NCBI GenBank assembly: GCA_026004655.1
Contig: BPJO01000003.1
Span: 186,254 to 250,253 of the forward strand
Origin: Phycisphaerae bacterium
GTDB lineage: Bacteria; Planctomycetota; Phycisphaerae; Tepidisphaerales; Tepidisphaeraceae
Direction: 5' to 3'
Length of the DNA: 64,000 nt
The translations under genes were made by a program, and so were the position numbers. The notes beneath the pieces were generated by a model. It ran no database searches and had not been told where the DNA came from. It worked only from the letters and a program-made list of their open reading frames with translations. Shown here one piece after another: positions 48,917 through 57,158 of this stretch (the first letter of the stretch is position 1; each line of letters begins with the position of its first letter).

Positions 48917-49996
48917 ATGTCTGAACCGCTTGAACGACTTCGTCAACAAATTGATGAGCTAGACCGACAAATCGTAGAACTGCTGAACAAGCGGGCGCGT
49001 GTGGTGGTGGAAGTTGGTAAGATCAAACAGCAAAATAACTTACCCATTTTTGCCCCGGACCGCGAAAAAGTCGTTTTTGAAAAGATTCGTCAACTCAACG
49101 AAGGTCCGTTACCGAATCGGTGTTTGGAAGCGGTCTATCGTGAACTGATGAGCGGGTCGTTTGCTTTGGAAAGACCCCTTCGGATCGGCTTTTTGGGTCC
49201 GGAAGGGACGTTCAGCCACGAAGCAGCGATGTTGAAGTTCGGTCAAAGCGTCGATTACACGCCGTTAAGTGATATCCCGTCGGTGTTTGAAGAAGTGGTC
49301 CGTGGGCATATTGATTACGGAATCGTTCCGGTGGAAAACTCCATCGGAGGCGGGGTCGTGGACACGTTGGATGCATTTTTGGGTTCGTCCGTCCGGATTT
49401 GTGCAGAAGTCTTGTTGAGTGTGCATCATCACGTCTTATCGATGCACCCTTGGCACGAAGTCAAACGGATTTACAGCAAAGCCCAAGTGTTTGCGCAATG
49501 TCGAAAGTTTTTGAATGCCAACGCACGGGAACAGATTCCGGTCGAAAGCACCGCATCGGCAGCCGAGATGATGGCCAATCCTTCCTTAAACGCCCACGGT
49601 GCTGCCATCGGATCACGACAATTGGCCGAAAAATACGGTTTGCAGATCCTTTTTGAGAATATCGAAGACAACCCCGACAATATCACCCGTTTTTTCGTCA
49701 TTTCCCGGGAAATGGCCAAACGAACCGGAGACGACAAAACCGCGATCATGTTTACCACTGCTCACAAACCCGGCGCCTTAGCCGAGGTGCTCGATGTGTT
49801 CCGTGACAAGGGAATCAACCTGACCGACATCGAGAAACGACCTAGCCAAAAGGTTAACTGGGAATATTATTTTTTCATTGACGCACAGGGGCACGTGGAC
49901 GATCCCAAGATGCAAGAGGCTATCGAAGCCGCGCGTGAACATTGTTTGCAACTGACCGTTCTAGGCAGCTACCCTCGGGCGGTTGAAGTCCTTTAA
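48917..49996 (+). CDS. pheA: Chorismate mutase/prephenate dehydratase (P-protein)
   Basis: Bifunctional enzyme of phenylalanine synthesis, 359 residues. Chorismate mutase fills 1-85 (LRQQIDELDRQIVELLNKRARV). The prephenate dehydratase domain begins LRIGFLGPEGTFSHEAA (88-104) and includes DYGIVPVENSIGGGV and the catalytic threonine stretch NITRFFVIS. The C-terminal ACT domain (HKPGALAEVLDVF; LTDIEKRPS) binds phenylalanine for feedback inhibition. It stands alone, so regulation is probably allosteric. Confidence 0.96.
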   Translation: MSEPLERLRQQIDELDRQIVELLNKRARVVVEVGKIKQQNNLPIFAPDREKVVFEKIRQLNEGPLPNRCLEAVYRELMSGSFALERPLRIGFLGPEGTFSHEAAMLKFGQSVDYTPLSDIPSVFEEVVRGHIDYGIVPVENSIGGGVVDTLDAFLGSSVRICAEVLLSVHHHVLSMHPWHEVKRIYSKAQVFAQCRKFLNANAREQIPVESTASAAEMMANPSLNAHGAAIGSRQLAEKYGLQILFENIEDNPDNITRFFVISREMAKRTGDDKTAIMFTTAHKPGALAEVLDVFRDKGINLTDIEKRPSQKVNWEYYFFIDAQGHVDDPKMQEAIEAAREHCLQLTVLGSYPRAVEVL

Positions 49997-50060
49997 CCGG
50001 TAAAAAATGACTGCACCCACCGCCTGCCACAAGTTGCCCGTCATAAGTATTTACTAACCA

Positions 50061-50372
50061 ATGCGTTACGTCGTATTGCACCATACCGGATGGGGAGAAG
50101 ATCACTTTGATTTCATGGTCGAAGCAGATCCGGAGGGTTTGTTGTTGACCTGGCGTCTGGATGGATGGCCGCACTTTTTGAGTGCGATACCTCTTCCTGA
50201 TCATCGTCGGATTTATTTGGATTATGAGGGGGCTGTTTCGGGAAACCGTGGAACGGTTCGGCGGGTTGAGCAAGGGACGTGTCGGATCGTGTCATCCTCC
50301 AACCGGGATATTTGTGTCGAACTTTTGCCCTCCGGACGTTTTTTACGACTCAGGCTTGACCGCCAGAAATGA
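50061..50372 (+). CDS. Conserved hypothetical protein
   Basis: 103-residue protein. It begins MRYVVLHHTGWGEDHFDFMVE, then TWRLDGWP, PLPDHRRIYLDYEGAVSGNRGTVRRVEQGTC and an arginine-rich end. The blocks LPDHRR-x-YLDYEG-x-(V/I)-S-G-x-RG-x-V match a short protein known only from Planctomycetota-like genomes in my memory; no function is known. Its position just before the sigma-factor operon does not help. Confidence 0.72.
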   Translation: MRYVVLHHTGWGEDHFDFMVEADPEGLLLTWRLDGWPHFLSAIPLPDHRRIYLDYEGAVSGNRGTVRRVEQGTCRIVSSSNRDICVELLPSGRFLRLRLDRQK

Positions 50373-50590
50373 TCCTTTGACCCCTTCCAAACACGAAAAT
50401 TGCATGTTGATTCGACTTCCGAGCAAAAAATACTTGTCAGATGGATCATTTTGGATTATCAGCATCATGCAACGTCATGATAACGACTCGAGGGGGACGA
50501 AAATACTGCTGGATTGTCGTGAAGCATAAGGCGTGTCGTGCTTGCATGAAATCGGGGGTGTGGAACAAATTGTGTTAGGTTCAACGATTT

Positions 50591-50621
50591 GGCGCGTCAT
50601 ATGTGAAGCAAGTGATGCGCC
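50591..50621 (+). promoter_or_regulatory. Hairpin at the sigma-factor ribosome site
   Basis: GGCGCGTCA (50591-50599) pairs with TGATGCGCC (50613-50621), nine pairs including one G-U, with a 13-base loop. The GGGGAGAG ribosome site follows immediately at 50622-50629. The stem leaves the site exposed but abuts it. Confidence 0.4.
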
Positions 50622-50636
50622 GGGGAGAGATTGTTT

Positions 50637-51176
50637 TTGGAATTGTCGGTCGAAGAACTTGTTTCCCGGGCACGGTTGCACGATGCCGACGCATTCGCTG
50701 AACTGATTCAGCGGTTCGAAGGGGTCGCGCTGGCCGTGGCTTACGCGCAGACCCGAAATGCCGCCGATGCCGGTGATATTGTTCAGGAAGCCTTTTTGCG
50801 TGCCTGGCAACGTTTAGACTCGCTGGACGATCCTTCCCGTTTTGCGCATTGGATTTCGCGAATGGTCCGAAATCTGTCCATTGATTTACGCCGACGACGA
50901 AAAGCACTTCCGTTGGATGAGTCGTTCGATCCACCTGATTCCATGCCCCAAACCACTTCTCTGGAAAGGGATGAACAGAAAAAACAGGTCGAACGGGCCA
51001 TCAACGGACTCGACGACCTATCTCGAGAATGTGTGACGTTGCGGTATTATGAGAATATGTCGAGTAAACAAATCGCCGACCTGCTGGGTATAACCCCCGC
51101 AGCCGTGGATATGCGACTGTCCCGGGCGAGAAACCAATTAAAAGACCGCCTGCAAAAGTTCGTGGGAGAGGTCTGA
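50637..51176 (+). CDS. ECF-type RNA polymerase sigma factor
   Basis: Sigma-70 family extracytoplasmic-function factor of about 180 residues. Region 2 reads ADAGDIVQEAFLRAWQRLDSL and region 4 CVTLRYYENMSSKQIADLLGITPAAVDMRLSRAR. The gene uses a TTG start. GGGGAGAG at 50622-50629 is correctly placed for the TTG at 50637 (about eight bases), and too close for the one at 50631. It is the first gene of a three-gene unit with a membrane protein (14 bases on) and a PDZ protein, suggesting control by an envelope signal. No autoregulatory promoter could be identified. Confidence 0.92.
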   Translation: MELSVEELVSRARLHDADAFAELIQRFEGVALAVAYAQTRNAADAGDIVQEAFLRAWQRLDSLDDPSRFAHWISRMVRNLSIDLRRRRKALPLDESFDPPDSMPQTTSLERDEQKKQVERAINGLDDLSRECVTLRYYENMSSKQIADLLGITPAAVDMRLSRARNQLKDRLQKFVGEV

Positions 51177-51190
51177 GGTGAATAGGTTCT

Positions 51191-51682
51191 ATGAACCGTC
51201 ATGAAATTGAAGATCTGATCCGGCAAGACCTTGCCAGCAAGCTCAACCCCCATCGAGGCCGGGCCCGAGAAGCCTTTGATCATATGGTCCTGGAACCGAT
51301 GAACAAGCGCGTCGGACAGGACCAAGCTAACGCCTATCGAATCCGAAACGCCATTCTCATCGGGCTTTTGATGATCGTTTGTGTGTTGATCGGGATGTGG
51401 ATCCCGCGGTTATTCCCCGACCCGGTTCCTGAACAGACGGACCCAATCCATCAACCCGACGCGATGGTCGAATCCGTCACAATTCCCGAACACCCGGAAC
51501 GAACGTCCTTGCTTCACATGGTGGATACCGGTCCTGCTCGTACTGACAGCGGAGCGCCTGCCCGGCGAATCCGCGAAGAACGCCTGGACCGATACCAATG
51601 GATCGATCCTCAGACCGGAGGTACCTTCACTTACATCGAACCGTCTGTCCGTGAACGTATTGTGGAGGCTCATCAGCAATGA
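51191..51682 (+). CDS. Single-span membrane protein, candidate anti-sigma factor
   Basis: 163-residue protein. The N-terminal half (1-55) is cytosolic and charged, a hydrophobic segment follows at about 54-72 (ILIGLLMIVCVLIGMWI), then a periplasmic part. Position directly after an ECF sigma gene and topology fit an anti-sigma factor. But the zinc anti-sigma motif HxxxCxxC is absent, and no anti-sigma family was recognised. Its stop overlaps the next start by four bases (ATGA). Confidence 0.65.
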   Translation: MNRHEIEDLIRQDLASKLNPHRGRAREAFDHMVLEPMNKRVGQDQANAYRIRNAILIGLLMIVCVLIGMWIPRLFPDPVPEQTDPIHQPDAMVESVTIPEHPERTSLLHMVDTGPARTDSGAPARRIREERLDRYQWIDPQTGGTFTYIEPSVRERIVEAHQQ

Positions 51683-52440
51683 TCCCCACTCTTCTGGTCG
51701 ATGCACGCCTGATCGCCGGTGTCTCATGGGCTGTTTTGACCTTCTTGCTTAATGGCCTGGCGTTGGCTCAGGATGCGACTTTTGAACCGCGAATCGATTC
51801 GGTTCAGCGCCAGGAACCAGCCAGTTATATGGGGGTTTCGACGTCGATCGCGCCTCGTGTTCTTCGCGAAATGTCCAAACTGCCCCGCGGAATCGGCGTG
51901 GTGGTCGATTTTGTCCAACCCGATTCTCCTGCCGAAAAAGCCGGGATCAAGGTCGGAGATGTGATCTACAAACTCGATGATCAATTCATCATCAACCCTC
52001 ATCAGTTCACCACACTGATCCGGATGCGTCAGCCGGGAGACGTTGTCAAGATCGCGTTGGTCCGTGTCGGTGAACCGGCGTTGGCGGATGTAAGCCTGGT
52101 TGGTCGGGATTTGCCCCCGCTGGATGAACCGATCGGGCTGATCATCCCTCCGGACCTCCGTAACGGTCCCCCGCTTCCTCCTCCGGGAACGGGTGAGTTC
52201 ACCGGTGTGATGACTTTTTCTGATAACGAACACGTCATCACCCTCACCGCCAACGACACAAAACGAACCGTGGTGATCAAAGATTTGTCCGGAAACACGA
52301 TCTACAAAGGACCTCTGGATAACGAGACCGACCGGTCCAAAATTCCGGAAAAACTTCGTCTCAAAGTGGATCGTGTGGAACAAGGCGTTCAACGGATCCG
52401 TGAACAACGACCTCCATCCGTTGCGGATAACGGATCGTAA
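51679..52440 (+). CDS. Exported PDZ-domain protein
   Basis: 253-residue protein with an N-terminal signal (VLTFLLNGLALAQDA) and one PDZ domain at about 50-130 (VVVDFVQPDSPAEKAGIKVGDVIYKLDD, QFTTLIRMRQPGDVVKIALVR). The catalytic triad of DegP or HtrA proteases is missing, so it binds rather than cuts. A proline-rich linker and a beta-rich C-terminal part follow. It is the third gene of the sigma-factor unit. It may pass on a signal of damaged outer-membrane protein, an inference by analogy with the RseA/DegS pathway. Confidence 0.83.
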   Translation: MIPTLLVDARLIAGVSWAVLTFLLNGLALAQDATFEPRIDSVQRQEPASYMGVSTSIAPRVLREMSKLPRGIGVVVDFVQPDSPAEKAGIKVGDVIYKLDDQFIINPHQFTTLIRMRQPGDVVKIALVRVGEPALADVSLVGRDLPPLDEPIGLIIPPDLRNGPPLPPPGTGEFTGVMTFSDNEHVITLTANDTKRTVVIKDLSGNTIYKGPLDNETDRSKIPEKLRLKVDRVEQGVQRIREQRPPSVADNGS

Positions 52441-52453
52441 CCCAACCGACCCA

Positions 52454-52475
52454 CTCAACCTCCTGAAAGGTTGAG
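52454..52475 (+). terminator. Terminator-like hairpin after the PDZ gene
   Basis: CTCAACCT (52454-52461) and AGGTTGAG (52468-52475) with a six-base loop. No U-tract follows, so strength is uncertain. Confidence 0.4.
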
Positions 52476-52592
52476 AGATAAAATCCGCAAACCCTTTTCC
52501 TGGGCACGCGGTCTGGTACATTCCCGTGTCGTTTTTTATTGCAAACTGCTTCGTCAGGCCGATTTCATGGAAGAACTTTTTGACAGGAAGTT

Positions 52593-54515
52593 ATGAGTCG
52601 AATGTCCACTTACAATGCTTCATCCATTCAAGTTCTGGAAGGGTTGGAACCGGTCCGCAAACGCCCGGGAATGTATATCGGTGGAACCGGATCTGCGGGA
52701 CTTCACCACCTGGTGTGGGAGATCTTTGACAATTCGGTCGATGAAGCCATGAACGGGCATGCCGACCAGATTGAAGTCATTCTGCACAAGGACGGAACCA
52801 GCGTCACTGTTTCGGACAACGGACGGGGCATTCCGGTGGACAAACACCCCACCCACAAAAAACCGGCCGTCGAGATCATTCTCTGCACGCTTCATGCCGG
52901 GGGAAAGTTCGATAATTCCGGTCAGGGCAATTACAAGACATCCGGTGGCCTGCACGGCGTCGGAGCGTCGGTCGTCAACGCCCTTTCCAAAAAGCTTGTC
53001 GTGACCGTCAAACGGGACGGTTATGAGTGGCAAATGGAGTTCAAACAGGGAAAACCGGTTTCACCGCTTAAGAAGCTCGGACCGTCACGAGGGACGGGAA
53101 CGACCATCTTTTTCCATCCCGATCCCCAGATTTTCCCTCGGACCGAGTTCAATCCGCAAACCATTCGTGAACGACTGGAAGTGGCCAGCTACATCCACAA
53201 AGGTTTGAAAGTGACCTGGGTGGATGAAGTCAACAATAAAAAAGAGGTTTTTCACCACGAAGACGGGATCGTTGCTTTTCTGAAGCAGATCCTGACGGAG
53301 AAAAACGCCAAACCGGTTCATGATCAGCCATTTATTTTTTCCAAGGAAAATGGGATCCGTATGGAAATGTGCTTTTCATGGACGGAGAGCACCGAAGAGC
53401 TACTGAAAAGTTATGTGAACGGGATTCCGACGGGCAACGGGGGAACGCACGAAAACGGTCTGCGTGCGGGGGTGTTAAAGGCGATTCGGAATTACATCGA
53501 AACACACGAATTGACGCCCCGGGGAGTTACGCTGCAAGCCGAGGATATCCGGGAAGGGGTAATCGGTGTCTTGAGCGTTTTTGTCGAGGACCCTCAGTTC
53601 CAGGGTCAGACCAAGGATCGGTTGAACAATACGGAAGTTCAGTCCATGGTAGACGGAGCAGTCCGCCCGGCCTTGGAGCAGTGGCTCAATAGTAACCGGT
53701 CGGTGGCAGAGACGATTGTAAACCGGATCATTATAGCCGCCCGAGCACGTGAAGCTTCTCGTGCTGCCAGTGCCAACATTTCCCGAAAAACCGCCACGAA
53801 CGGGAGACTGAACTTGCCCGGAAAACTGGCAGACTGCTCGAGCAGCCACCGAGAAGAAAGTGAACTGTTTATCGTCGAAGGGGATAGTGCAGGCGGTAGC
53901 GCCAAACAAGGCAGGGATCGTGACAAACAGGCCATTTTGCCTTTAAGAGGTAAGGTACTGAATACCGAAGGATCGTCATTAAGCAAGATCCTGGAAAACA
54001 AGGAAATCGCCGATCTGGTGACCGCTTTGGGGTGCGGAGTCGGTCCGGAATGTGACCCGGACAAGATGCGCTACCAGCGAGTCATCCTGTTGGCCGACGC
54101 TGACAGCGACGGGCATCATATCACCACCCTGCTGTTGACCTTTATCTTTCGACATATGCGTCCCCTGATCGAAGCAGGCAGGGTGTATCTTGCACTCCCC
54201 CCCCTATACCGGGTGGACATCGGAAAAGAGACTTACTGGGCAGCCGATGATGCCGACAAGGAACGTATACTCAAGCAGCACGCCCGTGGAAATGTTCGTC
54301 CGGAAATTACACGATTCAAGGGGCTTGGCGAAATGATGCCAAAAGTCCTGTGGGAAACGACCCTCAATCCCAGAACCAGACGTCTTTTGCGAGTGGAAAT
54401 TTCGGACCCTTTGGCTTCAGATCGCGTGATCAATGAACTGATGGGCAAGGATCCGTCTGCCCGGTTCCGATTCATCATGGAGCGTGCCGAAGAAGCCGAG
54501 GAACTGGATGTCTGA
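52593..54515 (+). CDS. gyrB: DNA gyrase subunit B
   Basis: ATPase subunit of DNA gyrase, 640 residues. The GHKL domain shows EGLEPVRKRPGMYIG, NSVDEAMNGH and GRGIPVDKHP. The transducer follows, then the Toprim domain (LFIVEGDSAGGSAKQGRDR, DADSDGHHITTLLLTF), and the C-terminal zinc-free tail (RFKGLGEMMP). It is closer to GyrB than ParE by length and by the ITRFKGLGEM end, but the call rests on family resemblance; no gyrA neighbour. AGGA precedes the ATG at 52593. The replication-origin neighbours dnaA and recF are absent. Confidence 0.93.
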   Translation: MSRMSTYNASSIQVLEGLEPVRKRPGMYIGGTGSAGLHHLVWEIFDNSVDEAMNGHADQIEVILHKDGTSVTVSDNGRGIPVDKHPTHKKPAVEIILCTLHAGGKFDNSGQGNYKTSGGLHGVGASVVNALSKKLVVTVKRDGYEWQMEFKQGKPVSPLKKLGPSRGTGTTIFFHPDPQIFPRTEFNPQTIRERLEVASYIHKGLKVTWVDEVNNKKEVFHHEDGIVAFLKQILTEKNAKPVHDQPFIFSKENGIRMEMCFSWTESTEELLKSYVNGIPTGNGGTHENGLRAGVLKAIRNYIETHELTPRGVTLQAEDIREGVIGVLSVFVEDPQFQGQTKDRLNNTEVQSMVDGAVRPALEQWLNSNRSVAETIVNRIIIAARAREASRAASANISRKTATNGRLNLPGKLADCSSSHREESELFIVEGDSAGGSAKQGRDRDKQAILPLRGKVLNTEGSSLSKILENKEIADLVTALGCGVGPECDPDKMRYQRVILLADADSDGHHITTLLLTFIFRHMRPLIEAGRVYLALPPLYRVDIGKETYWAADDADKERILKQHARGNVRPEITRFKGLGEMMPKVLWETTLNPRTRRLLRVEISDPLASDRVINELMGKDPSARFRFIMERAEEAEELDV

Positions 54516-54595
54516 TCCGTTCGGGGTGTTATCCAAACCGACGGTCGAACAGCCAAGACTGGTTTACCACCGGGCAGTCATTACAATGGACATCC

Positions 54596-55558
54596 ATGAG
54601 AAGGATGCTCATTGCCAATCTCGTTATTTCGGGAGTCATTTTCGGCTTCACTGGCGACGGATTTGCCGAAGCCCAGTCTCGGACCTTTGAACTCAATGAC
54701 GGACGATTCACCGAGGTCTCAACGACCAACCCATCGGATCTTCCCAAACCAGATCCGGTCCTGAAACGAATTGAAAACCTGATCGACCGACAGCAATTTG
54801 CCGCGGCGGACAAGGAATCACTGGCTTGGCTTTTAAGTCATAAGACCGACCCGAATTACGACCTGGGACTGTATCTTCATGCCCAGGCACTGGACGGCAA
54901 CGGCGATCCCATCAAAGCCTTTTATTATTGCGACGAGTTGCTCGACACCTTCCCGGCCAGCCCGTATTACGCGCTAGCGCTGGAACTACAATATCGAATC
55001 GCCGATTCGTTGATGAGTGGTCGAAAACTCTCCTTCTTGGGTATGAAAATACTGAGCGCGTCCGACGACGCGATCGAGATGATGTTCCGGATTCAACAGC
55101 GTTCGCCCGGGTCACCTCTGGCCGAAAAAGCTCTACGACGAACAGCCGATTACTATTTTGCCAACGGCGATTTTGATCTAGCCGCCGATGCCTACGGGGC
55201 GTTCTCGAAACAGTACCCCCGAAATCCCGACCTTCCAGAAATCCTTCTCAGGCAGGCTTTCAGCAATTATGCCCAGTTTACCGGCGTACGATTTGACCCC
55301 ACCCCCCTGATCAATGCACGACAGCAAATGGTCGATCTGATCAATCAGTATCCCGAAATTGCTCAGCAAGAAAATATCCCGTCGTTCGTCGATTCGATTG
55401 ACAAAACCTTGGCACGCAAACTGTGGGTGACGGCCGATTTTTATCGACGAACCAACAAACCCGAAGCCTCTCGTATCACACTGAGAGTTCTGATTGATCA
55501 ATACCCCCAAAGCGATGAAGCTCAACAGGCGCGCAAACTACTGGAGGTGCAGGGATGA
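54596..55558 (+). CDS. Exported TPR protein, BamD/YbgF-like
   Basis: 320-residue exported protein with a signal peptide (LIANLVISGVIFGFTG, cut near AEA). TPR-like helices continue to the end (GLYLHAQALDGNGDPIKAFYYCDELLDTFP; AADAYGAFSKQYPRNPDLPEILL; TLRVLIDQYPQSDEAQQARKLL). The YPxS and FPxS spacing is the pattern of BamD or the Tol-associated YbgF family. It overlaps the LptE-like gene by four bases, which fits a role in the outer membrane. No lipobox, so not a canonical BamD lipoprotein. Confidence 0.8.
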   Translation: MRRMLIANLVISGVIFGFTGDGFAEAQSRTFELNDGRFTEVSTTNPSDLPKPDPVLKRIENLIDRQQFAAADKESLAWLLSHKTDPNYDLGLYLHAQALDGNGDPIKAFYYCDELLDTFPASPYYALALELQYRIADSLMSGRKLSFLGMKILSASDDAIEMMFRIQQRSPGSPLAEKALRRTADYYFANGDFDLAADAYGAFSKQYPRNPDLPEILLRQAFSNYAQFTGVRFDPTPLINARQQMVDLINQYPEIAQQENIPSFVDSIDKTLARKLWVTADFYRRTNKPEASRITLRVLIDQYPQSDEAQQARKLLEVQG

Positions 55559-56115
55559 CGGGCTTACGCGATCCTGTCCGGCAAAACGGGTGGTCTATCT
55601 CCGGTTTATTCGTATCCATGCTGCTGATCCTGAACGGGTGTCAGGGATATCAGCAGTCCGGAAGCGGAACGGGTCAAGGGTATCAGTGGTCCTCGCTCTA
55701 TCGACAAGACATCCGAACGATCGCGGTTCCGATTTTTACCAATGTCGATTTTTCTCGCGGGGACGAGTTTGCCTTAACCAAAGCCCTGATCATGCAGATC
55801 GAACAACGAACCCCTTACAAAGTCGTTGATCGGGAACAAGCCGATACCATCCTCGAAGGCCAGATCACCCGAGTCCGAAAGCAAACCCTTTCCAATAACC
55901 GACAATCCGGACTCCCCCAGGAACAGCTTTACACCATTCGGGTTGATTTTACCTGGAAAGATCTCAGGACGGGCAAAATCCTGGTCGAAAGACGAGGATT
56001 TGAGCAAAACGCCACCTACTACCCCACCCTCGGCGAAGGTCGATCTCAAGCCCAGTTGAACACCGCAGAGCAATTAGCCGTCGCGATCGTTCAAGAACTC
56101 GAAGCCGACTGGTGA
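55555..56115 (+). CDS. LptE-like lipoprotein
   Basis: 186-residue lipoprotein. The leader ends in the lipobox ILNGC (Cys29) and is followed by a spacer. The pattern YQWSSLYRQDIRTIAVPIFTN is the hallmark of LptE-like (LPS assembly) lipoproteins of Planctomycetota, continuing TRGDEFALTKAL-like and IEQRTPYKVVDREQADTIL. LptE plugs LptD and helps insert LPS into the outer membrane. It is translated together with the BamD-like gene. If the LPS role is right, this organism has an outer membrane with LPS-like lipids. Confidence 0.85.
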   Translation: MTGLRDPVRQNGWSISGLFVSMLLILNGCQGYQQSGSGTGQGYQWSSLYRQDIRTIAVPIFTNVDFSRGDEFALTKALIMQIEQRTPYKVVDREQADTILEGQITRVRKQTLSNNRQSGLPQEQLYTIRVDFTWKDLRTGKILVERRGFEQNATYYPTLGEGRSQAQLNTAEQLAVAIVQELEADW

Positions 56116-56171
56116 AAATAACCCAGGTCTCATGACAGGATCATGTTACAACTCTATGATCCGAACAGCGC

Positions 56172-56600
56172 TTAAACGGATCCGGGGGTTCTTGATTTGA
56201 GCGTGCGCACCCATTCGAGGTAACCGAATCGCCAAAGGTAGGCAAAACCCACGACCAATAGACCAAAGAAAATGAGCAAATCCACTAACGCTACCGAGCG
56301 TAGAACAAAAGCGGCTTGTTCCGAACCGACTATCTGTTCAGCCGACCCATACGCCACTGCCCATGGATAAAATAAAACGATCTCAACTGCGAAAATCAGG
56401 TAAATCAAAGCCACGATGTAAAATCGAAGATCAAACTGAACTTGAGCAGATCCGATCGGGCTTTCACCACATTCATAAGGATCAAACTTGATCGGCGATG
56501 AATATGTCCGGGGTCTTATCCATCGGCCCACCCCTAAACCGACAGCGACCAATCCCATTCCCGCTAAGGCAAACAAAGTGATCGATCCGAGACTTTCCAT
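56172..56600 (-). CDS. nuoA: NADH-quinone oxidoreductase subunit A
   Basis: Small membrane subunit of complex I, 142 residues with three helices. The conserved loop FDPYECGESPIG and the helix FDLRFYIVALIYLIFAVEIVLFYPWA are diagnostic. nuoA normally starts the nuoA-N operon. Here it stands alone: the genes on both sides are unrelated and no nuoB follows. It may be a second copy, or the operon has been split. Confidence 0.92.
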   Translation of the reverse strand: MESLGSITLFALAGMGLVAVGLGVGRWIRPRTYSSPIKFDPYECGESPIGSAQVQFDLRFYIVALIYLIFAVEIVLFYPWAVAYGSAEQIVGSEQAAFVLRSVALVDLLIFFGLLVVGFAYLWRFGYLEWVRTLKSRTPGSV

Positions 56601-56675
56601 ACCCTACTAATCCTATCGATTTAAGAGGAAATATTCCAACTTGAAATGTGTCGGTGTTTAACCCTATGCTGATTC

Positions 56676-57158
56676 ATGAGTACTCGTCATTTGGACCTAC
56701 GTACGTTTGATGAACTTCAAACTGAAGTTATGTCCTTGATCAGGCATCCCTATCATCGCGCGGGTCAATGGTCGTTGGGACAAAACTGTCAACACGTCGC
56801 GAAAATGTTAAATCAGTCCATCGACGGGTTCGATTTTCAGATTCCCTGGTTTATCCGTATCTTTTCGGGGTGGATGAAAAATCGGGTTCTGAAGAGCCGA
56901 TCTATCCCCAACGGGATTCAAGCACCCAAACTTTTCCTCCCCGATGACCAGACCCCTGACGCGGACGGGGTTTCACAACTTCTGACAGCCATTCACCGGT
57001 ATCGACATTATACGGGCCCGCTTCAACCTAGCCCCTTGTTCGGTCGTCTGTCTCGTTCAGAGTGGGATCAACTGCATCTGATCCATGCGTCCCATCACCT
57101 GAAGTTCATTCTACCGGTCAATTCTCCTCGAGAGGGGGAGAATCCAGCAAGTGATTGA
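56676..57158 (+). CDS. DUF1569-family protein
   Basis: 160-residue protein of the DinB-like four-helix fold, DUF1569 subgroup. SLGQNCQHVAKMLNQSIDGF holds the first metal-binding histidine position, and the C-terminal HLIHASHHLKFILP the others. Function unknown. Its 3' end overlaps the convergent GH130 gene by 41 bases, so the two mRNAs are complementary there. Confidence 0.85.
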   Translation: MSTRHLDLRTFDELQTEVMSLIRHPYHRAGQWSLGQNCQHVAKMLNQSIDGFDFQIPWFIRIFSGWMKNRVLKSRSIPNGIQAPKLFLPDDQTPDADGVSQLLTAIHRYRHYTGPLQPSPLFGRLSRSEWDQLHLIHASHHLKFILPVNSPREGENPASD

